From Turritopsis dohrnii (Eukaryota > Cnidaria > Hydrozoa > Anthoathecata > Oceaniidae): a stretch of 64,000 nucleotides of DNA. The translations under genes were made by a program, and so were the position numbers. The notes under the pieces are model-generated. The model worked only from the letters and a program-made list of their open reading frames with translations, had not been told where the DNA came from and did not search any database. The stretch is taken from the NCBI GenBank assembly GCA_027922465.2, contig BQMF02000122.1:62001-126000 (forward strand), read 5' to 3'. Within the stretch, counting starts at the first letter, position 1, and each line of letters opens with the position of its first letter. Positions 21,413-32,439 of the stretch are shown here, piece after piece.

Positions 21413-22745
21413 TAACAAGATCCGTTCTGTTCTCGAAAAGCTCAAGTTAAAATATTTAATTTAATTAATTCTATTGATCTGGTTTCTAAACTTTCTCAAG
21501 AGAATTTTAAAGATCTTGGTGTAACTGATCCTGGTATCATGATGAATCTTAGAGTTTCTTGTTGTTCTTATGGTGGCACACAACCAAAACAAGGACGGTG
21601 CAGTGATGTAGGGGCACCAAAATTTGTGATTCCAAAAGAGGTAATCCAAAATTGATGATGGTTGTCGTGTTAAAGAAATTAGTAACATTCTGTGTGTATC
21701 AGAAAGAACAATATATTGAAGGATGGAAGAATTTGAGTTAAGCACACAAAATTACACGATTATTGATGATGAGGACCTTGATAAGGCATTACTTGAAGTG
21801 ATCTATCAATTTCCAAATTCTGGAAAAGTTATGTTGCGAGAACTACTAAAAAACCATGGTATAAAAATCCAGAGGAATGTGCTTAGGGAAGGTTTACAAC
21901 GTGTCGATACATCAGGAAGTCAGTCAAGAAGTAAAAGAAGGTTACACAGACGAATCTACAATGTTAAAGGCCCAAACCACCTGTGGCACCTGGATACTAA
22001 CCATAAAATAATACGCTGGCATTTTGTAACCATTGGTATTGTAGATGGATTTAGTCGATTACCAGTAGGATTAACTTGTACAAATAATAATAAAGCTGAT
22101 TCTGTTCTGATGTGTTTTCAAGATGCTGTTAAAGAATACGGTCTTCCCAGCAGGGTCAGAACCGACAAAGGTAAAGAGAACGTGCTGGTTGCGGATTTCA
22201 TGCTAGAAAAACGTGGGACTGGGAGAAAAAGTGTCATAACTGGTAAAAGTACCCACAACCAAAGAGTTGAAAGACTCTGGAGAGACGTTTTTAGTGGCGT
22301 TCTTTCTTATTTTTATAACTTGTTCTATTTTTTGGAAGATCAGGAAATTTTGAATGCAACCAATAATAAACATCTCTTCGCGTTACATTATACCTACCTG
22401 CCAATCATTAACCGAAAACTGCAATGGTGGAAAGACGCATGGTCAACACATCGTCTGATAACAGTCAATTCTTCTCCGATCCGACTTTGGGTCAGTGGTC
22501 AGATAACAAACCCTGTGGGTCTTGCGCCTGTCGAGGTTGACGACCTCTATGGGGTCGATGGAAATGTTAGCGAAGATCAGGACAGAGATACGGATAATCG
22601 ACCTATATTCGAATTCCAATTACCAACTTTAAGCCAAAAATGTTTGGACGAAATTAACTTAGTAAGAAATGGAAGACACGATGACTCCGATGGCATTGAC
22701 ACTTACATTGAAGTTTTAGACATTATCAAAAATAATGACATATAA
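21405..22745 (+). pseudogene. Retroviral-type (rve) D,D,E integrase of the TIR element; broken N-terminus, intact core
   Basis: Translation begins MADNKIRSVLEKLKL at 21405. A frameshift near 21450 moves to NLINSIDLVSKLSQENFKDLGV and a CSYGGTQPKQGRCSDVGAPKF segment; another near 21650 leads to KIDDGCRVKEISNILCVSERTIY, a helix-turn-helix-like block, then TGA at 21717. From 21723 a 340-codon frame is intact. Catalytic residues: WHLDTNH (first Asp), [11 protein letters not shown] (second Asp) and, about 34 residues later, [15 protein letters not shown] (Glu). The [12 protein letters not shown] and VDGFSRLP motifs recur in a family of integrase-core proteins common in fish and cnidarian genomes. 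The C-terminal part carries no chromodomain that I can see. Two frameshifts and a nonsense codon disable the N-terminal DNA-binding part. Confidence 0.8.
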
Positions 22746-22847
22746 ATATTAGTCCCGCAAAAAAATATATGTGTTTGCGGTACCCGACCAACCCTCAACT
22801 TGCGATTCATTGTTGCACAGAGTAACTTAAGTACTTAGTAATTACTA

Positions 22848-25217
22848 CTAGTATCCCGGGTAAAAATTTTTTACCGAACTTAACTTTCGAAAACATTAGA
22901 TCAAATCCACCATTCCCGTGTACGTACCCCGTGAAGAAAAAATAAATCTTAGAATCGCAACTCATCCCAGGTGGCGTCGCTCGCCAGCCATGTTCAGTAT
23001 GCGTTGTGTCGCAGAATTTAACTCTTGCAAAAGTTTCTTTTCAGTATTAATTTCTTAATTCATTTCTTACATTCAGAAAACAAATAGCAACATGGGTCAG
23101 AATATATATTCATACGCAGAAGAGAAGTAACTTTAATGTAAAAATATTTAATATATAACACAGAACCATTTACCCAGACATAATACATAAGACATAATAA
23201 ATATTACAAAATGTGAATTGAAAATAAATCGATACCTTCTAACTGTGTTTCTTTTGTGCGGAAGTTACATTGGACAGCAACTATTAATGAATTTTTGAAA
23301 TGATATATATACAATCTGTTCTTCCCAAAACCATCAACATCATGATAAGAACCATGAGTTTCATTTCTTTAACAGTTTACGTGCTGTTTTATTATTATTA
23401 ATCTTACCTAAAAAATATTTCAATTGTATAAAAATGCAGAAAAAGATAATCATACTATGAAATAGTTGAAATAAAAAACAAAACAAAAAACAAAAAGTAA
23501 ATTCATGTACGCATTTATCCTAAAAATAATTAATTAAAAACACAAATTCAATGACAGAATTTGTAAAGCTTTTGATTGGAAAGTCTATAAAATCAACCAA
23601 TGCTATAATTTAATACGGGTTCAACACTCAACACTGGAGCTGAACTACATTAAGACTTTTAACGTGGGATACACAGCCAAACATCAAAATAATAAAAATA
23701 ATTGAAACAATGAAATGCCCTACCAAAGTCATAATTTAATACCGAAAAGATAAAAAGTAACAACAGTAAAACATAATGCGAAACTTATATAGTACCCAGG
23801 CATAGTACGTAAACAATTACCAAAATAACACAAAATAATGTGTAATCATCACAAAATATAAGAATCCATCCAGCAATGCAATGCAATGCTTCTTATTTGT
23901 AGTAGCACGGTTAGAGTTAGTAGTCATATCACATCACAGCAATAATTAATGAATTTATGAAATACATAATCCATTCTTCTCTTAACTATCCCTCACAACA
24001 TCAAAATTTAACCATCTGCTTCATTTCTTTAATGGTTATACACCTTTTCTTTTCTGACCTAAAAGAAAAAGATTTCAGTGAAGAACAGCTAGCTACAATC
24101 CACACTACTGCAACAACCATATTGAAGCAAACAAAAGCAAAAGATATAAATGACAGACAGGCACCAAAGAGACCAGAGAGACAAAGCACCAAACATCGTC
24201 AATAAAATATACAGTGAAATTTAATAAAAAGCAGACATGGTTGAGATGAGATAAGACAGCATGACACGTTCCCCATTTCCACAGTCATGAGAACCATTTT
24301 TAATTGATCTGTAAATAAAATCTTCTTTGCTAACTAATGGCGCGCGTTACCAAAACAAATTTTTACTGCGCTCCCCCTTCGTTGCTCCATAACGTTCGCT
24401 GTCATCCAGCTTTCAACCAAACGATTGAATTACGTTTGACTCTTACACTCTTTCACATTAATAATTCAAAACAAACTTAAAATTGAAATTAAAACCATTC
24501 GTTACCGTCGTGTAAATAAACATCTTTTTGTTCTAAACTTCTTCACTGCACTTTCTTCTGTATAGCGATATTGGATAGCTAAAACGTAAACAAACATTAA
24601 AATACATACATAACTTACTTACGAATGTGTCACCTGTTCTTTTATTAATCTATTAAAAGTTAATCTTATTAGTTAATCTTAATTAATCTTATTAAAAGTT
24701 TTATAATAATACTTTCGTACAGACCAGTTCGTTCATTCTGTGCAGCCAATTTTTAAAAACTTCACTGCACTTCCTCTGTATTCTCACCATACATTGTAAA
24801 CAAACAACTAATCACTTACGCATGCAATTCCTGTTCTTTTAATAATCTAAAATACAATAATAGTTCAACAATAAACAGTTTAATAATCAGCATGTATACA
24901 AACCTGTGTTTCTTCGTCAAGCTCACAACAGAAGTTTCTTGCTCACGAAATGATCGTTGACAAATTTCGAACGAAGAAATTGCATTGCTCGCACTCCTCC
25001 AAAGACGTTTTTCGGCTGATTTACACTGCGCAAACCAAAAATAACAAAACGGAGGAGCATATACTAATCGCGGAAAATCAAAAAAAGTGTTCTCGCATTG
25101 ACGTGGTTTTACGACGAAAAGGGAAAAAATAAGAAGGATTTGACCGTGAAAAAAAAACAAATATATCACTCTCTAAAATAAAAGTGGGATGCACAATCGC
25201 GAATTAGTATAATAAGA
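22848..25217 (-). mobile_element. Non-autonomous Helitron (Helitron-4) nested in the TIR element
   Basis: On the minus strand it runs from TCTTATTATACTAATTCGCG (25217, preceded by A) to CCCGGGATACTAG (22848, followed by T), with a GGTAAAAA/TTTTTACC hairpin before the 3' end. The body is a diverged copy of Helitron-1. It sits downstream of the integrase stop codon and interrupts no gene. No Rep or helicase coding. Confidence 0.78.
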
Positions 25218-25879
25218 TAATCATCTATTTTAATGGCTATTACAATATTTTCGCGGAAAAATTTTGTTAAAAGTTATCATGAGGACTTAATTTCTTTTGA
25301 TATTTTTTCAAGGAAAGTTAGGTAAAAAACTGAAACAGACATTGTATATAAGTACGTCTTTCCAAAAAAAACCAAACAGATTCACAGATTTTTGAAAATA
25401 GGTTCTGCCATGTTTCATACGGTAACCGATAAGAGTAACACATTTCTTTCAAAAATACTAGACATGTTCTTTGAAAGTGCGAAATGCTTTCTTCGAAAAT
25501 GCGTTAACATCTTAAGCGTGGAGCATAGTGCGCTATTGCATACTAATATATCATGACATCGTAGACATACGGCTTTTGAAGATGTTATGCATTTCGAAGT
25601 ACATTTTTCGCATTTTTGAAAATCTCACGGCATAGAGCCTTCGCAAATTTCTAAACATGTTACCGACAGAGAGTTAACAAAATAATTGTAAACAAAAGAT
25701 GAAAAAAGACACTAACACAAGTATGTCTGTTTATAATGAACAATGACAAAGTATAAACGTAAGATAACTGTCAAGGAATGAATAAATGAATAACATGTCC
25801 AATCAACCAGTAAAATAAATGAGACAAGTTGGTTTGAAAGGAGAAAACACAAATTATTTTTAAAACCACTCCTCTAAAG
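25218..25879. other. Noncoding interior of the TIR element
   Basis: AT-rich, between Helitron-4 and the 3' end of the SAM-domain gene. GAAAATGCG/CGAAATGC-like patches occur near 25480-25620. No gene supported. Confidence 0.5.
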
Positions 25880-26836
25880 TCAAATTTGTTTCAGATTTGT
25901 GAAGGTTCTCTGAACAATCGAACGGCAGACTGGGTAGCACACTTCTATTTCAATAAAATTGGGGATAAACATTTGCCAATTGTCTAAAGAAAGTTTAATT
26001 TTTTTATTTCCAAGTCCAGCACCTTGCAGTATTTCTTTCTCTTTCAGTGTAGGTGTACACTTCTGAAAAGGGTTCGACAAACAATAAAAATTTGCTGTCC
26101 AAGATCGCCTAAGCATTTTCTTTTTTTTAATTTGACTTCTATGGGCTGTATTTGGACGTGTGTAAGGTCCAAATAGAATTGAACGTTCACTAGCAATACG
26201 CTCAACAATAGTCCTTCTTCTTGAAATTGAACTCTCTCCATCTCGATTATCTCCATCATTAGATCTTGTTCTTGGATTTCCTTCACAACTTGCATGTCTT
26301 CTACACTGATCCAGAAGCCGAAGGCGATCTCCTAATCTAGTGACCCCTAATTCACACAATTGTTCCTTTGATAACTGAAGGATGTTATGTGGTTCCATCC
26401 CTTCATTTTGAAACTTTTCCTTTAAGTAATCAAGACCAAGACTCTTCAGAATTTCCTCCATAATTTTCCTTTGCCTGTGCGTCCCTATTGTTATATATCT
26501 TAAACTTTTTAAGTGATTTGCTATGAATAACAACAGTATGATATTAATTAAATCAGAACAAATTAGAATATAAAAAATTTATTATTTATGAATCAATCCA
26601 AATTTCATAGTAGACAGGTCAGACTTGTTTACATTTATAATGAAATATGGTCCTAAATAAGTATCAGTAAAATAATTATAAATTTTAGCTTCTTCTGTTT
26701 CTTTTTTAGCCAGCTAAGTTAACCTAGCTAGCTACATCTTTCAAACATTTTCTACATCAAATCTTTACTCTTTTCTGTTATTTTCAATTACATATTCTAA
26801 CATATCCATCGTGTTTACATCAATTTTGTCTGCCAT
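25880..26836 (-). CDS. SAM-domain protein of the TIR element, two exons
   Basis: The start codon at 26836 lies at the inner edge of the right TIR (MADKIDVNTMDMLEYVIENN). A donor GTAAAG at 26769 and an acceptor TTATTCATAG before 26520 join in phase, giving 235 residues to the stop at 25880. After a basic linker, the SAM domain reads MEEILKSLGLDYLKEKFQNEG, NILQLSKEQLCELGV and LGDRLRLLDQC. A Ser/Arg-rich linker follows, then RRSWTANFYCLSNPFQK and a LKEKEILQGAGLGNKKIKL block. I recall this combination, in longer form with a HECT-like C-terminus, in G2E3-like proteins of cnidarians and fish. The HECT part is absent, so this copy may be truncated. Its role in transposition is unknown. Confidence 0.6.
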
Positions 26837-27366
26837 TTTGTTATTTCTAAACACCCGCTTTTTTATTAATTTATTTTAATTTATTTAATGTCTGGAGCAT
26901 GCGCAATGGATCACCTAAAGAAATCAGCGCATTTGGATGAACGCATGATGTAATGAAATCATTGTACCAAGTAATGAAATCAGCGCACCACGTAATGAAA
27001 TCAGCGCATTAAATCATCGCACCACGTAATGAAATCAGCGCATTAAATCAATGGACCACATAAAGAAATATCGGACTGAATGAGCGAACCACGTAATGAA
27101 ATCAGCACAATGCGTAATGACATCGAGAAATCACAAAATAAAACCGGAGCATTACATAATGAAACCACCGCATTTTATAATGCAATTACTGTTTGGCGCA
27201 CTAAAAACACCGCAATCCATAATAAAATCACTACATCACATCAGAGTGTAATCGCATGGAGTAATGACGAGACCCCATCGAAAAATAAAACCAGCACAAC
27301 ACGTAATATTTTCATCGCATAACAAAAAGATAACTTAGGTACTTGTGGCAGCTATGGCGTTCCATA
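26829..27366 (-). repeat. Right TIR with internal tandem repeats
   Basis: 538 bp, the inverted partner of 20863-21412. It carries the same CACGTAATGAAATCAGCGCA repeats (here on plus), with one or two fewer units. Its inner end contains AACAAAATGGCAGA on minus, the start of the SAM-domain gene. Confidence 0.85.
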
Positions 27367-27372
27367 ATAAAC

Positions 27373-27799
27373 AGTTGTAAACATCTATAGTGATAGTAGT
27401 GCATTTTCACAGAAAATCAATACATAAATAAACAACAGCTTCGATTATAGCTAAAAAACAAGGCATTATTATTCATGAAAATGTATAAATGACTTACCTG
27501 TATAGTCAAACTGTCAATTGTTTATGTTTATAGACTAGTGACACATTTTTACCACTGCTTTGTTGTTGGAAGAAAAAAATGAACGGAATGGCGAGAGAAG
27601 AAAACAGGAACCGTAGCTATATCTGACATTATTTATCATTGCCATATAAGGGAATCAGCATTACATAATGTTCTATTTTATACTGATACGAGATTTTACA
27701 TTGAACTGTGTGGAAATCAAGAATATCATGTTGAAAAGTTAGAAAACAGTAAATAGCAAAACAAATCATAAGTTACTAGTGAGAAAGATACAAAACACA
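27373..27799. other. Noncoding, nothing recognised
   Basis: Between the right target duplication of the TIR element and the first exon of the Harbinger-2 partner. The expected left TIR of Harbinger-2 was not found here. Confidence 0.45.
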
Positions 27800-29127
27800 A
27801 TGGCAGACGGATATTTTAATGGATGTTCTTTTAGAAGAGGTTTTATCGGACAAACCACTGACCCAACAACCAGGTAAGCCTGATCTTTATTTCGTTTTTT
27901 GGCAAAGTTAAAAAAATAACTTTTTCTTTCGGCTTGGAAGTGTGTTTTCCTACTGGGTACATCATATGACTAAAGTTCAGAAATTTCTTTAGATACAACA
28001 GACTTGAGCAGATGTCAGAGGATGTATACCAGGAAGTGGACGAAGAACGACAGGAGTGGGAGATGGCTGTGATAGCTGATGTAGAGTCTCCAGAAACAGA
28101 AACCAAAGATCAACCACCATTAACCAAAAAAGCCACGTGGTAGACCGAGAAAAGCTTCGGATTCTGCTGGTGTTTTGAAAACATGGACAGATGAAGAAAT
28201 TTATGTATTAATCAATGAATGGGAAAAAGAAGAAATTCTTTTCAACGTAAAACATTAACTGTACTAAGATAGAACGACGTGTTTATGGATCGTTTCACAT
28301 TTATTTTTATTTTTAAGTTATATTTCGGCCTTCTTAGCGGAGGGCATCATCAAACTAAAAACCGTACCTGCGGGAGAAGTCATTGTATTGACATTGACGT
28401 CAAATTTTGTAAACAAATTTGTAAAAATAAATGTGAAACGATCCATAAACACGTCGTTCTATCTTAATTCACGTTCACATAAAAATGTCGCTAAAAGAAT
28501 TAACTGTACTATCAGAAAGATGAAAAGGCCAAAGCGTTAAATAGAATAAAAGATGCATTGATAACAAATGGTATTGAAGCAACAGCAAAGCAAATTAGCG
28601 ATAAGATGACAACACTGAAAACCTACTTTGGTGCTGAAAAAAGAAAAATTGATGCGTCAAAAAAGTCAGGTGCTGGTACTAACCAAGTTTATTTGCCGAA
28701 ATGGGTCTTTTATAAAGAACTCCAGTTCCTGACTTATAGTTTTACTCCACGCGCTACAGTATCAAACGTTTTTAATGTCCAGCCGTCACAAGACAAAAGA
28801 TGTGCTAAGAAGAACCTTGCTACTCCATCACCCATCGAATGAGTACTACCTCTCATGGAAACTGCCCTGGGGCCAATGGGAAATGAGAAACCAGAAAACG
28901 AGCCTAAAAAAATTAGTGCATTTGCAAATTTGATCGATGTCATGTTGAAAGATACCCCAGAAGGAGAGGAGAAGGATATGCTAATGATCCGTGTACAGCA
29001 AGACATCATCCAAACAAAGTATCGAATTAAGAAAGGATCAGTCCCCGTAACCTCAACCAATAATGTGATGTCTCCACAAGGAAATAACAACTATGTCTGG
29101 CACACAAGAGGAGCAAATTTTCAATAA
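27800..29127 (+). pseudogene. Harbinger-2 partner protein: AT-hook plus MADF/Myb-like domain, broken
   Basis: Exon 1 is 27800-27873 (MADGYFNGCSFRRGF). A GTAAGC donor and a TTTCTTTAG acceptor at 27992 join in phase to RYNRLEQMSEDVYQEVDEER. A one-base loss in an A run near 28125 shifts the frame just before an AT-hook, PRGRPRKA. The DNA-binding domain follows: WTDEEIYVLINEWEKEEILFN, the insertion at 28267-28511, then YQKDEKAKALNRIKDALI, AKQISDKMTTLKTYFGAEKRKI and YLPKWVFYKELQFL. A C-terminal tail ends at 29127 after a stop near 28842. The protein would have bound element ends for the nuclease; it is now non-functional. Confidence 0.7.
28267..28511. mobile_element. Foldback insertion with 43-bp inverted repeats and a 13-bp direct repeat
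   Basis: AGATAGAACGACGTGTTT at 28267 and its inverse ending at 28465 form a perfect inverted repeat of about 43 bp around a 110-bp loop. ATTAACTGTACTA occurs at 28254-28266 and again at 28499-28511. The MADF reading frame is continuous if the DNA between the two copies plus one copy is removed, so the direct repeat is probably a target duplication. A 33-bp tail lies between the right inverted repeat and the second direct repeat. Confidence 0.6.
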
Positions 29128-29318
29128 ATTTATTTATAACGAACGTTTATCGTTTCTAATGTAATGTTGGTTACAAATATATCGCTATTGCTACATTATA
29201 TTATTACATCCCTTTGCCATGGAATAGCTCCTGGTCCATAGAAGTAATGAGCTAATTGATTACGAATTGCCTCTGCATTTCTACTATATGTATTTGCTTG
29301 TCTGCTGACAGGAATTGA

Positions 29319-30350
29319 TCACAAAAAGTCTATGTTGACTTCATTACGCCAAGCACCTTGTTGAAACTCTCCAGGATTAATTTCTTCACCAACTAAGTCA
29401 GTATCAGGTTTCAAATTTACTCTTGACAGAGATTTCTGCGGAAAAGGTTTCATGCAATTCTGGGATAGTGAAAACGCATCATCTGCAACAAAGACAAAAG
29501 GAACTGGCGTACCCTCTTCGTTTTCTACCCATTCTACCAATGAACTTTTCGGTAAAGGACGCGGAGGAGGTAAATTAATGGAATTTCTACTAATAGCATC
29601 ACTGATTGTTGAGTTACGAAAAATGCCACCGTCGCTTATCCGCCCTTGACAACCAACATCAATGAAGAGGAACTTGTAGTCATAATCCACGAATGCGAGC
29701 ATTACCAAACTGTAGAAACCTTTATAATTGTAATACTCGGAACCGCTATTATATGGGTGAAATAAGCCGACATGCTTTCCATCTGCTGCGAATGCGTTAG
29801 GAAACTGCCATCTTTCCATAATGCTTTGAGATATTGATAACCACTCTTCTTCTGTGTTAGGTATAGCCCAGTATTCCTCTTTTAAGCAATCATAAATTGC
29901 CCGACAAACTTCTGGGATAAAATTTCCTATGGTTGTTCTATGCACACGGAATTGATACATTAAACTCTCGTATGACTCCCCAGTGGCAAGAAAACGTAAA
30001 GTTATGGGCAGCTTTTCTTCTGGTGGTATGGGTATTCTCATATTTGTTACCATTTTTGTAATTTTGGGTCAACCTTTGTTTATGAGCTCCTACAAAAAAG
30101 TAAATGAATTTTAGATTCATTTAGAAAGATGTTAAAGAAGAAAGGCTGCTCTAGCGTTACTTTCGGAATTTCCAGTAACGTGCAAAATAGATAATCTGGT
30201 CTGTACCTTCAAAAGACCTTAAAATTGACTGACCTGGAATGTTTCTGTATTCATTCGGAGAAACTTTCTGAAGTCTTCATGGTCATTGAGGCGTAATTCA
30301 CTCAATATACCGTTATGCGCTCCTCTACGATGGCGTAATGCCAGCCAATC
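29319..30350 (-). pseudogene. Harbinger-2 nuclease/transposase, internally deleted
   Basis: Exon 1 (about 30350-30229) reads WMKDWLALRHRRGAHN and EDFRKFLRMNTETFQ before a GTCAGT donor. The acceptor TTTTTTGTAG near 30090 leads to ELINK, then a one-base insertion near 30068. From 30053 the frame reads MRIPIPPEEKLPITLRFLATG, ADGKHVGLF (Asp), DVGCQGRISDGG (Asp) and VFVADDAFSL (Asp). It then jumps from MKPFPQKSLS to a C-terminal tail, so the block carrying the catalytic Glu (normally RRxxENxFG) is deleted. It cannot be active. Confidence 0.75.
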
Positions 30351-30628
30351 TTTCATCCAAAGCACTTTTTTGCTCTACGTTTCTTTGTTGGTCTTTCTTC
30401 TTCTAAAATTGCAGCAAATCCCAAAGAAACTACAATAAAGTTTAAATATTTTTCATCTTGACTGCTTCCCATCATATTTTCAAAGCAAATGTTCTTTCTA
30501 TCATCACGTTGCGCATTAATATTTCGTTTTAAAACTCAACAAAAAATATGGATGATACACGAACAATTATTTGAAAATATTATTATTTTGAGAATATTTT
30601 GAAAAAATATGTCCGTGAAACCAGGGCT

Positions 30629-31184
30629 TAACAAAAAAACATCAACATCTCTATAAACCAAATGTGGAGCTACCTCATCAGACACGTTGTACAGGTTTTG
30701 ACATCTTTGAATACCGTCAAACTATATAATACAAATTAGAACTAATAAATATCTATTTATGAAATTTGTAATATCGATTTGAGTAAAAACTAGAGCCTAA
30801 CCTAAGTGTGTATACATACATAAGAACAAAGAGAAAGGAAGGCCACGCCTACACAAAACAACATGGCTGCCAAATAAGAAAAACAAAGAACAAAACCTAA
30901 CATTTCGCCAAATAGATAGCTTTGAAATGATGAAGAGGTATGGTGAATGAGTGAATAGTGTGACACTAAATCAACACATCTTGACTGATTGAGGGACAAA
31001 TAAAAAGTGATCAAGCAAACTGTTATATACACACAAACCAAGTTGTCATGGAAACGAAAACAATTGTGAACCAAGTTGTTTTGGAAACCAGACAACTTGG
31101 GAATGAGGCCTATGAAATAAATCCAAAATGGTAGATAAGCTAAGCTTAGATACAAATGATAAATAGATAATGATAAATGACAAA
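30629..31184. other. Noncoding, with one hairpin
   Basis: No gene supported. CCAAGTTGT (31071) and ACAACTTGG (31092) form a perfect 9-bp hairpin stem; CCAAGTTGTCATGGAAAC just upstream is a direct repeat of its left side. A short open stretch near 30650-30710 (LYKPNVELPHQT) has no known family. Confidence 0.4.
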
Positions 31185-31502
31185 TCTTACTATACTAATT
31201 CGCGTTGTGCATCCCACTTTTATTAGCGATACGGGTGATGGGGTGACGCATCATTTGGGTCTAAATTTTATTTGGTACTGCGGATATGACGTCATCAAAA
31301 TCTTTGATCGACGATATCTCTGCAACGGTTGGTCGCAGCGAAACGATCCCATACCCTTTTTTGATCAGTTTTTCAAGCTCTACAATATAGGTACACTTTT
31401 GAGTTGCGATTCCATGATTTATTATTTCGTCACGGGAATGGTGGATTTGACCTAATTTTTTCGAAGTTAAGTTCGGTAAAAAGGTTTTACCCGGGATACT
31501 AG
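31185..31502 (+). mobile_element. Minimal non-autonomous Helitron (Helitron-5), 318 bp
   Basis: It begins TCTTACTATACTAATTCGCG (preceded by A) and ends CCCGGGATACTAG (followed by T), with the hairpin GGTAAAA-agg-TTTTACC 11 bases from the end. It is the shortest complete copy of the family and contains TGACGTCATCAAAATC (31287). Flanks are A|T with no target duplication, as expected. Confidence 0.85.
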
Positions 31503-31929
31503 TATTAATAATAAATACTGAATAAATGATACTGAATAAATAATACTGAATAAATAATGATCAAAATACAAATTTTTCTTTTAATATAATTTTACATATA
31601 ATTATTACACCAAATAGGGCAAGAAAATTAACTTGTGATTTTTTTAGTTTAGTTCCCCTTTAACACATAATTTTTATTCCCAATTGAAAATCAAAGATTC
31701 ATTATTATTTGAATAGATTCATGTTCAAGAACAAACACACATAGACCCATTAAAGAAGGTGTTAATGGATCATTAAAGAAGGAGTGATGCGTTAGATGGC
31801 AAAAAACTGTTGGAACTTGGAAACTTGGAAAATATATATTTTCAGAAAGCCAACAAAATGCTCTTTCTAATGGTATAAAAACCGCTAAAAATAAATCACT
31901 GTATGAAAAGTTATTAGATGTTAAACCTT
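31503..31929. other. Noncoding, nothing recognised
   Basis: Starts with AATAAATA(A/C)TGAATAAATGATACTGAATAAAT-like simple repeats and continues AT-rich. Confidence 0.4.
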
Positions 31930-32090
31930 CGAGCTTAATTTCTGGCCTGAACTCAACAAGAAAGAAAAGCAACCATATTGGACAACTTTACCAGAAGCTT
32001 TGTCAGTGTGCCGGAAACTGATAAAATGTGACTGCAAGAAAGGGTACACTGGCACATGTGAAAGTTGAGAAGCAGCACTATAACGTTCAG
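31930..32090 (+). pseudogene. Cys-rich C-terminal fragment of a transposon-associated protein
   Basis: One frame reads FWPELNKKEKQPYWTTLPEALS then CRKLIKCDCKKGYTGTCES. The CxCKKG-xx-GxC pattern resembles Cys-rich tails common in cnidarian transposon-derived proteins. It is too short to name. Confidence 0.35.
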
Positions 32091-32249
32091 AGTTATGTCA
32101 ACGTTTAGGACATCATGCTATTTATTCCATAATTAAGTTCAATATTTTGCTCTGTAAATTTCATACATTAGTCTTGTTGACTTGTGAACATTTTTTATTT
32201 TTCTGTTAACATTCAAGAAACATTTTGTAAATTGAGAAAAAAAAGGTTT

Positions 32250-32326
32250 TTCAAAATAGAACACTCCCATTTCGTTTGTCTGTTTGTCTGTCACTCAAAA
32301 TGGTAGATTGAGTTGTGAGACAAATT
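32250..32326 (+). mobile_element. Left piece of a Helitron remnant, host of Harbinger-3
   Basis: The sequence GTCACTCAAAATGGTAGATTGAGTTGTGAG matches the start of Helitron-2a (GTCACGCAAAATGGTAGATTAAG) after a GTTTGTCTGTTTG run. It ends at ATT (32324-32326), the left target copy of Harbinger-3. The other piece is at 38701-38902. Confidence 0.6.
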
Positions 32327-32439
32327 AGCGAGTTTAAGATCCGACGACGAGAAGTAAATTGCAATGTGCCCATGTGCAAGGTCATTCCCCTCATGTGTTT
32401 GAAGTTCTCGCGGCACGGTCCGAACGTGAAAAGCAATGT

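Larger units (their letters stand above)
20863..27366. mobile_element. DNA transposon with long TIRs, retroviral-type integrase and SAM-domain gene
   Basis: Both ends read TATGGAACGCCATAGCTG inward and are flanked by the 6-bp direct repeat ATAAAC (20857-20862, 27367-27372). TIRs are about 540 bp. Two converging genes start at the inner TIR edges: a D,D,E integrase on plus and a SAM-domain protein on minus. Helitron-4 (22848-25217) is inserted between them, so the element itself was about 4.1 kb. A 6-bp duplication with long TIRs and an rve-type integrase is the combination seen in Polintons, but this element is far smaller and has no polymerase or capsid. Ginger elements also use such an integrase but make 4-bp duplications. 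I do not know a described family with this layout. Confidence 0.82.
27780..30628. mobile_element. PIF/Harbinger element (Harbinger-2), decayed, right end only
   Basis: It has the same architecture as Harbinger-1: a MADF-type partner on plus (27800-29127) converging on a DDE nuclease on minus (29319-30350). The right end is probably at ACCAGGGCT/TAA near 30628, similar to the CCAGGCT/TTA end of Harbinger-1. No matching left TIR is visible, so the left border is approximate and perhaps deleted. An inverted-repeat insertion (28267-28511) breaks the partner gene. Confidence 0.65.

Noticed and set aside
30802..31155. 117-codon minus-strand ORF with hydrophobic residues
   Set aside because: AT-rich composition bias, no domain, and a hairpin-rich noncoding region beneath it.
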